Below, in pieces: positions 8,094 to 16,364 of a stretch of DNA of 40,747 nt. The notes under the pieces were generated by a model, which saw only the letters and a program-made list of their open reading frames with translations, had not been told where the DNA came from and made no database searches. The stretch is taken from assembly GCA_002391275.1 (NCBI GenBank), contig DGSC01000038.1, forward strand, positions 1 to 40,747. Direction: 5' to 3'. This stretch comes from Prevotellaceae bacterium UBA4372 (GTDB lineage Bacteria; Bacteroidota; Bacteroidia; Bacteroidales; Bacteroidaceae). The position numbers were made by a program, and so were the translations under genes. The number at the start of each line of letters is the position of its first letter. Positions within the stretch are counted from its first letter, which is position 1.

Positions 8094-8845
8094 GATGTGC
8101 TTTCTAACCAGTCGTCGATAAGGCGGCGAGCAATTGAAGCTTTGTCGGGTATGGATGGCAAGTTGTCGCGGGTGAACCAGCCGCCAGATGCGAGTTCTTC
8201 TTTTTGCAGACGTAACTCTCCACTGTCGTATTCTGCTGTGAATCCTACCATGAGTCCGTAGGGGTAGGGCCATGGCTGCGAACCGAAGTAGCGTAGGTTC
8301 TTGATGCGTAAACCGGTTTCTTCGCACACCTCACGCTCTACACATTGTTCGAGCGACTCGCCGGTCTCAAGGAATCCGGCGACGAGACCATAGTGGTTGC
8401 CTCTGAAGTTGCGGGCGTGTACGAGCAGGATGCGGTCATTGTGTAAGATTCTCACAATAATAGCGGTGGCTACTGAGGGCCACCATTCTTTGCCACATTC
8501 GGGACATTTCTTGCTAATCTCAGTCATCCAACGGGTAGGGGAACCGCAACAACCGCAATAACGTGTATTCTGATCCCAATAAAGCAACTCTGCACCTTTA
8601 CCAGCCAGTTGATAATCTTCGGCGCAAAGGACTGTGTGCGTCTTACGCAGCCCCATCATTTCAAGTCCTTTGACCTCAACAACAGGCTTGTCAAGCCTTA
8701 TAATCTTCACTTCATCAGAGCCAATGTGTAAAGTGGTCACGACGTTCCAAGGCTGCAAAGGAAAAGGTGCATTTACACCAAAGGGGATATTCCCCTCACT
8801 CGTGAGAAGAATATCCCCTTGACAAAATGCTAAGTAGCGGGTCAT
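8084..8845 (-). CDS. nudC: NADH pyrophosphatase NudC
   Basis: This 253-residue Nudix hydrolase cleaves NAD(H) to AMP and NMN(H), and NudC enzymes can also remove NAD caps from RNA. The zinc ribbon uses C97, C100, C114 and C117 (CGCCGSP and CPECGKEWWPS). The Nudix box runs from G157 (GFLETGESLEQC) to REVCEETGL (171-179). The diagnostic SQPWPYP motif at 189-195 separates NudC from other Nudix enzymes. It starts 10 bases after the phosphohexomutase stop and is presumably co-transcribed with it from the promoter at 10654-10685. Its 3' end overlaps the hairpin that terminates the opposing transcript. Confidence 0.95.
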   Translation of the reverse strand: MTRYLAFCQGDILLTSEGNIPFGVNAPFPLQPWNVVTTLHIGSDEVKIIRLDKPVVEVKGLEMMGLRKTHTVLCAEDYQLAGKGAELLYWDQNTRYCGCCGSPTRWMTEISKKCPECGKEWWPSVATAIIVRILHNDRILLVHARNFRGNHYGLVAGFLETGESLEQCVEREVCEETGLRIKNLRYFGSQPWPYPYGLMVGFTAEYDSGELRLQKEELASGGWFTRDNLPSIPDKASIARRLIDDWLESTSKN

Positions 8846-8855
8846 GTGTCGGCTG

Positions 8856-10601
8856 TTAGATGCCCAAATCCTTGCACACGGCCTTTACCTTATCCATGCC
8901 TTCCTGGCAAGCTGCGGGGTAGCACTTCGGGCAATTCATTGTGGCAGGTGCTTCGATGTAGAACTTAATCTTAGGCTCTGTGCCGCTGGGACGAACGCTG
9001 ACCTTAGTGCCATCCTCGGTGAACCACTGCAGGACGTTGGAGGTAGCGGGCATGTCGAGCTTTGTTACGTTGCCTTCGGCGTCGGTGGCTGTGAGTGCCT
9101 GATAGTCCTTCGTGCAGACGACCTTTGAGCCGCCAAGCGTTTTGGGAGCCTTGGCACCACGGAAGTCGGCCATCATCTGTTTGATCTCGTCGGCACCAGT
9201 CTTGCCAGGGCGAACGACGTTGACAGTGTGGTTCAGCGTGAAGCCGTACTCGAGATAGATGTCCATCAGAAGGTCGTAGAGCGTCTTGCCATTGTCTTTT
9301 GCCCAGGCTGCAATCTCGCAGATAAGGCAGATGGAGGCGGGGCTGTCCTTGTCGCGTACCTTGTCGAAGGGCAGGAAACCGAAGCTCTCCTCGCCACCGC
9401 CGATATACTTCTTGACACCTTCGTTCTCGCGAATGAGAGCGGCAATCCATTTAAAGCCTGTGTAGCAGTCCATCATCTCGACGCCGTTCTTGTCGGCAAT
9501 TTTCTTGATAAGCTCGGTGGTGACGATGGTCTTGACGAGGAACTCGTTGCCCTTCAGCTGGCCGAGTTTCTTCTTGTTGGCGATGATGTACCAAGCAAAC
9601 ATCATACAGGTTTGGTTGCCGTTGAGAATTTCCCATTCACCCTTCGGGTTGCGGCAGACGATAGCCAAACGGTCAGCGTCAGGGTCGCTCGCAATGACGA
9701 GGTCGGCATTCAGCTTTGTACCTAACTTCATGCCGAGAGTCATAGCCTCGGAATTCTCGGGGTTCGGGCTGACTACGGTGGGGAAGTTGCCGTCAATGAC
9801 CATTTGTTCGGGCACGACATGAATGTTCTGGAATCCCCATGAGCGCAGTGCCTCGGGGATGATGACGCGGCCCGTACCGTGCAGCGGTGTGTAAACAATG
9901 TTCAGATCCTTCTGACGGTTGATGACTTCCTGGTCTACCATAGCTTCCTTGACGGCCTGCAGGTAGTCCCAATCCATCTCGCCGCCGATGATCTGTATGA
10001 GGTCGGGGTTGCCTTCCCACTTCACGTCTTCGACCTTCACCTTATTCACCTCGTCGATGATGCCGGTGTCGTGGGGGCTGAGCACCTGTGCGCCATCCTC
10101 CCAGTAGGCCTTGTAGCCATTGTATTCCTTCGGGTTGTGTGAGGCGGTGACGTTGACACCAGCCTGTGCGTGTAGCTGACGTATGGCAAAGCTGATCTCC
10201 GGGGTGGGGCGCAGGCTCTCGAATAGATAGACCTTGATGCCGTTGGCCGAGAAGATGGCAGCCACAGTCTCAGCAAACTCGCGGCCATGGTTGCGGCAGT
10301 CGTGGCCTACTACTACAGCGAGGTCCTTGCGGCCAGGGAAGGCTTTAAGGATGTAGTTGGCAAAGCCTTGTGTGGCAGCGCCTACGATGTAGCGGTTCAT
10401 ACGGTTGGTGCCTGCACCCATGATGCCACGCAGACCGCCCGTACCGAACTCAAGGCTCTGGTAGAAGGCATCCACCAAAGCCGTCTTGTCCTCAGAATCG
10501 AGCAGTGATTTCACTTCTGCTTTCGTCTGTTCGTCATAGACTGGTGAGGAAAGCCACTCTTGGGCCTTGGCCTCACAACTTTTAATTAATTCTTTGTCCA
10601 T
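8856..10601 (-). CDS. Alpha-D-phosphohexomutase (phosphoglucomutase/phosphomannomutase)
   Basis: This 581-residue cytosolic enzyme moves phosphate between C1 and C6 of a hexose phosphate through a phosphoserine. The serine loop is VNVTASHNPKEYNGYK with S154 as the phosphorylated residue. The metal loop is SDPDADRL (305-312), the sugar-specificity loop is GGGEESFGF (401-409) and the phosphate-binding loop is RPSGTEPK (537-544). GEESFG and the length of about 580 residues fit the bacterial PgcA-type phosphoglucomutase better than short phosphomannomutases. It is the first gene of a two-gene set with nudC. The promoter at 10654-10685 leaves a leader of roughly 45 bases. Confidence 0.92.
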   Translation of the reverse strand: MDKELIKSCEAKAQEWLSSPVYDEQTKAEVKSLLDSEDKTALVDAFYQSLEFGTGGLRGIMGAGTNRMNRYIVGAATQGFANYILKAFPGRKDLAVVVGHDCRNHGREFAETVAAIFSANGIKVYLFESLRPTPEISFAIRQLHAQAGVNVTASHNPKEYNGYKAYWEDGAQVLSPHDTGIIDEVNKVKVEDVKWEGNPDLIQIIGGEMDWDYLQAVKEAMVDQEVINRQKDLNIVYTPLHGTGRVIIPEALRSWGFQNIHVVPEQMVIDGNFPTVVSPNPENSEAMTLGMKLGTKLNADLVIASDPDADRLAIVCRNPKGEWEILNGNQTCMMFAWYIIANKKKLGQLKGNEFLVKTIVTTELIKKIADKNGVEMMDCYTGFKWIAALIRENEGVKKYIGGGEESFGFLPFDKVRDKDSPASICLICEIAAWAKDNGKTLYDLLMDIYLEYGFTLNHTVNVVRPGKTGADEIKQMMADFRGAKAPKTLGGSKVVCTKDYQALTATDAEGNVTKLDMPATSNVLQWFTEDGTKVSVRPSGTEPKIKFYIEAPATMNCPKCYPAACQEGMDKVKAVCKDLGI

Positions 10602-10653
10602 ACATAAAATATATTTAAGTTGATAGTTGCGGTGATGGTTACTTATTTATTTG

Positions 10654-10685
10654 CAAAGATAGCATAAGGTTCGTAAATCACCAAA
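10654..10685 (-). promoter_or_regulatory. Consensus Bacteroidetes promoter for the phosphohexomutase
   Basis: On the minus strand TTTG (10685-10682) is followed after exactly 20 bases by TATCTTTG (10661-10654). This is a full match to the -33/-7 pattern of the main sigma factor of this phylum. It lies about 53 bases before the start codon and is divergent from the rpsP promoter, so the 10602-10812 gap serves both genes. Confidence 0.85.
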
Positions 10686-10720
10686 GAAACATAGAAAATT
10701 AAGATTTATTATCCAAAATG

Positions 10721-10752
10721 TTTGGCCATTTCGGTAGAATGTCGTACTTTTG
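10721..10752 (+). promoter_or_regulatory. Consensus Bacteroidetes promoter for rpsP
   Basis: TTTG at 10721-10724 and TACTTTTG at 10745-10752 are separated by 20 bases, a full match to the phylum consensus. The -33 region reads TTTGGCCATTTC, the same 12 bases as in the tRNA-Lys promoter at 40288. The predicted leader is about 50 bases. Confidence 0.85.
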
Positions 10753-10812
10753 CGCCCGCTGTCACGAGCTGGCAGTATAATTTCAAACCTATTAACTCAT
10801 TTTTAAACATTT

Positions 10813-11364
10813 ATGGCAACTAAAATCAGATTGCAACGTCATGGCCGTAAGAGCTACGCTTTCTACAGCATCGTCGTTGCTGATGTAAGAGCTCCGCGCG
10901 ACGGTAAGTTTACAGAGAAGATTGGTACCTACAACCCCAACACCAATCCTGCCACTGTAGATTTGAAATTCGATCGTGCCCTCTACTGGGTAGAGACGGG
11001 TGCACAGCCCACGGACACCGTGCGTAACATCCTCTCCGGTGAAGGCGTTTACCTCATGAAGCACCTCCGCGGTGGCGTCAAGAAAGGCGCATTTGATGAG
11101 GCAACCGCACAAATCAAGTTCAACGCTTGGAAGGCTGATCGTCAGAAGGGCCTTAAGGCTGTTGAAGACAAGGTCGCTGCTGACAAGAAGGCTGCTGCTG
11201 CCGCCGCTCTTGAAGCAGAGAAGAAGACCAATGAAGAGATCGCTAAAAAAGTAGCCGACAAGAAGGCTGCTGAGGCTGCTGCGAAGGCAGAGGCCGAGGC
11301 TGCTGCCAAGGCTGAAGCTGCTGAGGAACAACCCCAAACAGAGGAGGCTCCTGCAGAAGCTTAA
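10813..11364 (+). CDS. rpsP: 30S ribosomal protein S16 with long charged tail
   Basis: The first 85 or so residues are a standard S16 (KIRLQRHGRKSYAFY, then ADVRAPRDGKFTEKIGTYNP), a small-subunit protein that binds 16S rRNA during 30S assembly. The protein is 183 residues, against about 80 in Escherichia coli. The extra C-terminal half is a lysine-, alanine- and glutamate-rich helix that is likely coiled or disordered. Long S16 tails are, to my knowledge, usual in Bacteroidetes rather than a defect. The gene is transcribed alone, between a consensus promoter and a terminator at 11410, and not with rimM/trmD as in many other phyla. Confidence 0.97.
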   Translation: MATKIRLQRHGRKSYAFYSIVVADVRAPRDGKFTEKIGTYNPNTNPATVDLKFDRALYWVETGAQPTDTVRNILSGEGVYLMKHLRGGVKKGAFDEATAQIKFNAWKADRQKGLKAVEDKVAADKKAAAAAALEAEKKTNEEIAKKVADKKAAEAAAKAEAEAAAKAEAAEEQPQTEEAPAEA

Positions 11365-11409
11365 ACCCAACTTCCCAAAATATTACAATACTTCCAAACA
11401 AACATACAG

Positions 11410-11435
11410 AAGGCGTGGCTGTGAAGCTACGCCTT
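11410..11435 (+). terminator. Intrinsic terminator of rpsP
   Basis: AAGGCGTGGC (11410-11419) pairs with GCTACGCCTT (11426-11435) across a 6-base loop, with one G-U pair, followed by a T/C-rich run. The remaining bases to 11628 hold no convincing gene. Confidence 0.8.
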
Positions 11436-11628
11436 CTTTCGTCAGTCTTCTGCTTGCACATATTCTTTCTTCTGCGTGCTGATTCTTTTGCTTTATCCTA
11501 TCTTTTCATAGCTCTTTTTTCCTCGTCTTTATTTTATGTGATAGTTCGTGTTGACTCTGATGTGTTAAAATAGTTAAACGAAGGAGCTTTTCTTGCCTTT
11601 CGCGCGCGTGTACATCATTAATAAATGT

Positions 11629-11636
11629 TATATTTG
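11629..11636 (+). promoter_or_regulatory. -7 element upstream of rseC/rnf operon
   Basis: TATATTTG is an exact TAnnTTTG match, with a weak -33 region. Predicted transcription would start near 11642, after the in-frame ATG at 11593. This is why the rseC start is placed at 11668. Confidence 0.6.
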
Positions 11637-11667
11637 TGGCGCTTTTGCAAAGTTAACTTATCAAAAT

Positions 11668-12105
11668 ATGGCAAATAACGAGGTTATCAGGCATGATGGC
11701 GTTGTAAAAAGTGTTGAAGATGAGTGTGTTCGCGTTCTTATTCTTCAATCTTCTGCTTGTTCGGGTTGTGCGGTCAAACAGATGTGCTCCAGCGCTGAAG
11801 CCAAAGAGAAAGAGGTTGAGGTGCGCACAGCTGATGCCGACCGGTATAGGGTGGGGCAGAAGGTAGAGCTCGAAGGTCGTTTATCAGATGGCCGGATGGC
11901 TGCCATCATTGCTTATGGCCTGCCACTTGTGTTGCTATTGCCGACATTATTCATTAGTGTTTATCTTTCTGGCAGCGAGACGCTTGGCGCTCTTTGGGCA
12001 CTCCTGACAGTTGCCTTCTACTATATTTTCGTTTATGTCTTTCTTCGAAAGCGGCTGCAACAACGCTTCTCGTTTAAGATTGCGTCAATTATTGAAAATC
12101 TCTAA
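11668..12105 (+). CDS. rseC: RseC-family protein (SoxR-reducing system / Rnf-associated)
   Basis: This 145-residue inner-membrane protein has an N-terminal cytoplasmic domain with cysteines C31, C34 and C40 (SSACSGCAVKQMC), the usual RseC cluster. Two membrane segments follow, at about 77-100 and 105-126. RseC relatives are found next to Rnf/Rsx operons and are thought to assist that complex, or to modulate SoxR or sigma-E in enterobacteria. Here the gene immediately precedes rnfB. I chose the ATG at 11668 because an earlier in-frame ATG at 11593 lies upstream of the probable transcription start and would add residues unlike the family. Confidence 0.88.
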   Translation: MANNEVIRHDGVVKSVEDECVRVLILQSSACSGCAVKQMCSSAEAKEKEVEVRTADADRYRVGQKVELEGRLSDGRMAAIIAYGLPLVLLLPTLFISVYLSGSETLGALWALLTVAFYYIFVYVFLRKRLQQRFSFKIASIIENL

Positions 12106-12129
12106 ACAACTCATTTGATAGAGATTTGT

Positions 12130-12137
12130 TAGCTTTG
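12130..12137 (+). promoter_or_regulatory. Possible internal -7 element before rnfB
   Basis: TAGCTTTG matches TAnnTTTG in the 96-base gap between rseC and rnfB, but no -33 TTTG is correctly placed. It could give rnfBCDGEA extra transcription independent of rseC. Confidence 0.3.
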
Positions 12138-12201
12138 ATCTGTGAAGAACTGACAATGCATCAACTAAACAATTAAACAACTATAAAAACTATTAATCAC
12201 T

Positions 12202-13182
12202 ATGAATGTAATCCTGATTGCAGTGATTGTTCTTGGAGCCATAGGCTTGGTGAGTGCGCTCATCCTATATTTGGCAGCTAAGAAATTCGCTGTGCATGAA
12301 GACGAGCGCATCGGAAAGGTTGCCGAAGTGTTGCCTCAGGCCAACTGTGGCGGCTGCGGCTTCCCCGGTTGCTCAGGCTTTGCCGGAGCATGCGTGAAGG
12401 CAGCCGACAAAGGCTCGCTCGAAGGACTGCTCTGCCCCGTAGGCGGACAGCCCGTCATGGAGAAGGTGGCTGACATCCTCGGCATGAAGGCTGAGGCCAG
12501 TGCACCCAAAGTGGCTGTAGTGCGTTGTAACGGCACGTGCGAGAGCCGTCCGCGCATCGCCGAATTCGACGGCGCACAGAGCTGCCGCGTGCAGCAGATG
12601 CTGGGCTCGGGCGAGACGGCTTGTGCCTACGGCTGTCTGGGCTGCGGCGACTGTGTGGCAGCCTGCCAGTTCGACGCCATCCACATGAACCCCGAGACGG
12701 GTCTGCCCGAGGTGGACGATGAGAAGTGTACTGCCTGCGGTGCCTGCTCCAAGGCTTGTCCGCGCGGCGTCATCGAGATTCGCCTGAAGGGCCTGAAGAA
12801 CCGTCGCGTCGTGGTCCTCTGCAACAACAAGGACAAGGGCGCCGTGACGCGCAAGGCCTGCAGCGTTGGTTGCATCGCCTGTCAGAAGTGCGTGAAAGTC
12901 TGCAAGTTCGAGGCTATCACCGTCGAGGGCAACCTCGCTTACATCGACGCTGAGAAGTGTAAGCTCTGCCGCAAGTGCGAGGACGAATGCCCGCAGAACG
13001 CCATCCAGGCCTTTAACTTCCCGCCCCGTAAGCCAAAGGCTGAGGCTCCTGCTGCCGAGAAACCCGCAGCTCCTGCTGCTGCAAAGCCCGCAGCTCCGGC
13101 CGCTGAGAAGTCTGCTGCAAATGAAACCATTGTGCCCGCCGGCTCTTCGACGGGAAATGTTGAACCCGCAAAAGAACAGTAA
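12202..13182 (+). CDS. rnfB: Rnf complex subunit RnfB
   Basis: This is the ferredoxin-like electron entry subunit of the Rnf complex, which couples electron transfer between ferredoxin and NAD to ion pumping. Residues 1-26 form a membrane anchor. The Fe-S domain has CGGCGFPGC (C49, C52, C57), with C64 and C78 following. Four CxxCxxCxxxC ferredoxin motifs follow between about 145 and 263: CLGCGDCVAAC, CTACGACSKAC, CIACQKCVKVC and CKLCRKCEDEC. The last 50 residues (from about 275) are a tail rich in alanine, proline and lysine, probably disordered. rnfC begins 2 bases after the stop. Codons are strongly C-ending, which suggests high expression. Confidence 0.96.
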   Translation: MNVILIAVIVLGAIGLVSALILYLAAKKFAVHEDERIGKVAEVLPQANCGGCGFPGCSGFAGACVKAADKGSLEGLLCPVGGQPVMEKVADILGMKAEASAPKVAVVRCNGTCESRPRIAEFDGAQSCRVQQMLGSGETACAYGCLGCGDCVAACQFDAIHMNPETGLPEVDDEKCTACGACSKACPRGVIEIRLKGLKNRRVVVLCNNKDKGAVTRKACSVGCIACQKCVKVCKFEAITVEGNLAYIDAEKCKLCRKCEDECPQNAIQAFNFPPRKPKAEAPAAEKPAAPAAAKPAAPAAEKSAANETIVPAGSSTGNVEPAKEQ

Positions 13183-13184
13183 TC

Positions 13185-14555
13185 ATGAAGACATTCCACA
13201 TTGGCGGTGTTCATCCCGCAGAGAATAAGTTATCTGCCGCTTCGCCTATCCGCACAGCGGCAATACCCAAGCAAGCCGTCTTCTCGATGTTCCAGCATAT
13301 CGGCGCACCCGCCGTGCCTGTCGTCAAGAAGGGCGATGAGGTCAAGGTCGGTACGCTACTCGGCGAAGCCGGCAAGGGCCTTTCGGTTCCCGTCTTTTCC
13401 AGCGTCAGCGGTAAGGTTTCTAAAGTCGATGCCGTGCTCGACAGCAGCGGCACACGTCGTATGGCCGTCGTCGTAGACGTAGAAGGTGATGAGTGGCTGG
13501 AGACGATTGATCGCTCCGACAAGCTCGTGACATTCAAGGATCTCGGCACTATCACGGCCGAGGAAGTTGTCAACCGCATCAAGGCTGCAGGCATTGTAGG
13601 TATGGGCGGTGCCACCTTCCCCACGGGTGTTAAGCTCATGCCCCCTCCTGGCACCAAGGCCGAGGCCATCATCGTCAACGCCGTAGAGTGCGAACCTTAC
13701 CTGACGGCCGACCATCGCCTGATGCTCGAGAAGCCCGAACAGATCCTCGTCGGTATTCAGCTCATCAAGCATGCCGTCAACTGCCCGAAGGCTTACATCG
13801 GCATAGAGATGAACAAGCCCGATGCCATCAAGCTGCTCACAGATCTGTTGAAGGAGAAGGCTTCGCAGTACCCCGGCATCGAGGTCGTGCCCCTGAAGGT
13901 CAAGTACCCGCAGGGTGGTGAGAAGCAGCTCATCGACGCCGTCATCGGACGTCAGGTGCCCGCACCTCCCGCACTGCCCATCAACGTTGGCGCTATCGTG
14001 CAAAACGTAGGTACCGTCTATGCTATCTACGAAGCTGTCACGAAGAATAAGCCGCTGATAGAGCGTATTATAACTGTTACGGGTAAAAGCGTTGCTCAAC
14101 CCTCCAACTTCCTCGCTCGCATCGGCACTCCCATGCAGCAGCTCATCGATGAGGCAGGCGGCCTGCCCGCAGATACCGGCAAGATCATCGGTGGCGGACC
14201 TATGATGGGACGTGCGCTGATATCGCTTGAAGTGCCTGTGACGAAAGGCTCCAGCGGTCTGCTGCTGATGACCGAGAAGGAGAGCCGTCGTGGCGAGGTC
14301 AGCCCCTGCATCCGCTGTGCCAAGTGTGTCGGCGCCTGCCCCATGGGGCTCGAACCTTACCTCCTTGCGGCCCAGGCCCGCATTAAGGATTGGGACGGCT
14401 GCGAGAAGAACGACGTCACCTCGTGCATCGAATGTGGCTCCTGCGCCTTCACCTGCCCCTCCAACCGTCCGCTGCTCGACAACATCCGCATCGCCAAGCA
14501 GACCGTCATGGGTATCATCAAGGCACGCCACATGGAGGCTATCGGTAAAAAATAA
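13185..14555 (+). CDS. rnfC: Rnf complex subunit RnfC
   Basis: This 456-residue peripheral subunit is the NADH-binding arm of the Rnf complex. It has the N-terminal FHIGGVHP segment, a glycine-rich nucleotide/FMN loop GIVGMGGATFPTGVK (136-150), and the VNAVECEPYLTADHR motif (165-178). Two C-terminal 4Fe-4S motifs are CIRCAKCVGAC (near 375) and CIECGSCAFTC (near 414). Length matches other Bacteroidetes RnfC proteins. It follows rnfB directly and is separated from rnfD by a 150-base gap filled by a palindromic repeat, so it is the first gene in the operon affected by that repeat family. Confidence 0.96.
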   Translation: MKTFHIGGVHPAENKLSAASPIRTAAIPKQAVFSMFQHIGAPAVPVVKKGDEVKVGTLLGEAGKGLSVPVFSSVSGKVSKVDAVLDSSGTRRMAVVVDVEGDEWLETIDRSDKLVTFKDLGTITAEEVVNRIKAAGIVGMGGATFPTGVKLMPPPGTKAEAIIVNAVECEPYLTADHRLMLEKPEQILVGIQLIKHAVNCPKAYIGIEMNKPDAIKLLTDLLKEKASQYPGIEVVPLKVKYPQGGEKQLIDAVIGRQVPAPPALPINVGAIVQNVGTVYAIYEAVTKNKPLIERIITVTGKSVAQPSNFLARIGTPMQQLIDEAGGLPADTGKIIGGGPMMGRALISLEVPVTKGSSGLLLMTEKESRRGEVSPCIRCAKCVGACPMGLEPYLLAAQARIKDWDGCEKNDVTSCIECGSCAFTCPSNRPLLDNIRIAKQTVMGIIKARHMEAIGKK

Positions 14556-14558
14556 AAA

Positions 14559-14700
14559 AGACCCACCCCTCACCCTCCCTTTAGGGAGGGGGTGGTAACT
14601 TTTCAAGAATAGTAATCATATAAATAAAATGACCCTGAAAACCTCTTTCGCTCAGATACATTCTACTCTCCCCCTTGAAGGGGAGCGGGGAGGGGGTCTT
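14559..14700 (+). repeat. Palindromic repeat family 1, full intergenic copy A
   Basis: The element begins AAGACCCACCCCTCACC and ends GGGGAGCGGGGAGGGGGTCT, imperfect terminal inverted repeats. Inner hairpins are CCCTCCCTTTAGGGAGGG near the left end and CCCCCTTGAAGGGG near the right end. The middle holds GGTAAC and CATTCTACTC, also present in copies B, D and E. In the peptide frame used by the in-gene copies this copy meets a stop (TAA) after about 12 codons. Its right end places GGAGG 12 bases before the rnfD start codon. Confidence 0.85.
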
Positions 14701-14705
14701 ATCTT

Positions 14706-15683
14706 ATGAAACCAATCATTTCCCTATCACCCCACGTCCACGGTGGCGATTCGGTGCAGAAGAATATGTACGGCGTGTGCATCGCGCTGGTTCCTGCGCT
14801 GATTGCCTCGCTCTACTTCTTCGGACTCGGGTCGGCCATCGTACTGGCTACGTCGGTGGCTGCTTGTGTGTTCTTTGAATGGGCTATTACACGTTTCATT
14901 CTTGGGCGCGAGCGCCTGACCATCTGTGACGGCAGTGCTGTCCTGACGGGTCTGCTGCTCGGCTTCAACCTGCCCTCCAACCTGCCCATATGGATTATCA
15001 TTATCGGTGCTCTTGCAGCCATTGGCATCGGCAAGCTGACATTCGGCGGCCTCGGCTGCAACCCCTTTAACCCTGCACTCGTCGGTCGTGTCTTCCTGCT
15101 TATCTCTTTCCCTGTTCAGATGACCTCATGGCCGCTCAGTGGACAAATGGGTTATGTGGATGCCGAGACGGGCGCTACGCCGCTCGCTCTGATGAAGTTG
15201 GCTATCAAGGAAGGCGACACGTCCTATCTCGACCAACTTCCTTCTGCTTTCGATATGCTTGTTGGTCAGACAGGCGGTTCTCTCGGTGAGGTCAGTGCCC
15301 TGTGCCTGCTCATCGGCTGCTGCTTCATGCTTTGGAAGAAGATTATCACCTGGCACATCCCCGTGTCGATTCTCGCTACGGTCTTCGTGCTTGCTGGTAT
15401 CTTCCACCTCATCGATCCCAGCTACGCCAACCCCGTGCAGGTCATCCTCTCCGGCGGTCTGATGCTCGGTGCTTGCTTCATGGCTACCGACTATGTCACC
15501 TCGCCGATGACGGCCCGTGGCCAGCTCATCTACGGCTGCGCCATCGGTGTGCTGACAGTCCTCATCCGCGACTTCGGCAGCTATCCCGAGGGTATGAGCT
15601 TCGCCATCCTCATCATGAATGGCTTCACGCCGCTCATCAACACTTATGTCAAACCTAAACGCTTCGGGGAGGTAAAGAAATGA
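14706..15683 (+). CDS. rnfD: Rnf complex subunit RnfD
   Basis: This 325-residue integral membrane subunit has about nine or ten hydrophobic segments. The covalent FMN site is the threonine of the ETGATP motif at 154-159 (T158). The DGSAVLTGLLLGFNLP (75-90) and GGLGCNPFNPALVGRVF (114-130) segments and the late TDYVTSPMTARGQ are conserved in RnfD and NqrB. The start codon is preceded by a GGAGG supplied by repeat copy A. The stop overlaps the rnfG start (ATGA), indicating translational coupling. Confidence 0.95.
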   Translation: MKPIISLSPHVHGGDSVQKNMYGVCIALVPALIASLYFFGLGSAIVLATSVAACVFFEWAITRFILGRERLTICDGSAVLTGLLLGFNLPSNLPIWIIIIGALAAIGIGKLTFGGLGCNPFNPALVGRVFLLISFPVQMTSWPLSGQMGYVDAETGATPLALMKLAIKEGDTSYLDQLPSAFDMLVGQTGGSLGEVSALCLLIGCCFMLWKKIITWHIPVSILATVFVLAGIFHLIDPSYANPVQVILSGGLMLGACFMATDYVTSPMTARGQLIYGCAIGVLTVLIRDFGSYPEGMSFAILIMNGFTPLINTYVKPKRFGEVKK

Positions 15684-16345
15684 AAAAGTTACCATCAACA
15701 CTTCCTAATATGCTCCTGGTGCTGACCCTCATCTCGGTCATCGCCGCTGGAGCATTGGCCTACGTGAATAAGATTACCGCAGGCCCCATCGAAGAGAATA
15801 AGGCTCGCACTCTCGCCGAAGGCATCAACTCTGTGCTTGGCGTTACAGACGCTCAGGTGCAGGACATCAAGACCGTGCAGGACGCCAATGGCAACGATGT
15901 CATCCTTTATTCTACAGACAAGGGCATGGCTGTCCAGGCTGTTGATCCCAATGGCTTCGGCGGCACATTGAAGGTCCTCGTCGGTTTTTCCGAAGAGGGT
16001 ACCATCAAGGGCTACACCGTTCTCGAACATGCTGAGACCCCGGGCCTCGGCGCCAAAGCCAGCTTCTGGTTCCAAAAGGGCGAGAAGGGCGACATCATCG
16101 GTAAGAACCCCGGCGAGAAGGAGCTGACCGTCAGCAAGGACGGTGGCGACGTGGATGCCATTACAGCTTCCACCATCACCTCCCGCGCTTTCCTCCGCGC
16201 CGTCAATGTCGCTTTCCATGCCTACGCCGGTGCATCAGCTCCTGCCGACGCACAGAGCGGAGCCTCTGCTCAGCAGCATGCTAAAGCCAACCCCGATGAA
16301 GTAAACGTGTCCGAGGAAGCTCCCGAGGGCCAATCCAATAACTAA
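15680..16345 (+). CDS. rnfG: Rnf complex subunit RnfG
   Basis: This 221-residue subunit has one N-terminal membrane anchor (about 9-29) and a periplasmic FMN-binding domain. The covalent FMN threonine sits in ITASTITS (T165), corresponding to the SGATxTS motif of other RnfG and NqrC proteins; here the glycine is replaced by alanine and the alanine by serine. HAETPGLGAKAS (117-128) is another family hallmark. The last 35 or so residues are low-complexity and rich in Ala, Ser and Glu. It overlaps rnfD by 4 bases and is followed by rnfE after 19 bases. Confidence 0.94.
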   Translation: MKKLPSTLPNMLLVLTLISVIAAGALAYVNKITAGPIEENKARTLAEGINSVLGVTDAQVQDIKTVQDANGNDVILYSTDKGMAVQAVDPNGFGGTLKVLVGFSEEGTIKGYTVLEHAETPGLGAKASFWFQKGEKGDIIGKNPGEKELTVSKDGGDVDAITASTITSRAFLRAVNVAFHAYAGASAPADAQSGASAQQHAKANPDEVNVSEEAPEGQSNN

Positions 16346-16364
16346 AACCCAAGGAGAAACGATT

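Noticed and set aside
11593..11667. Longer start for rseC at 11593
   Set aside because: It lies upstream of the -7 element at 11629 and adds residues not expected for the family.
14559..14700. Reading the rnfC-rnfD and rnfE-rnfA hairpins as intrinsic terminators
   Set aside because: They lack a proper U-tract, sit within one operon, and belong to a repeat family also found inside coding sequences.
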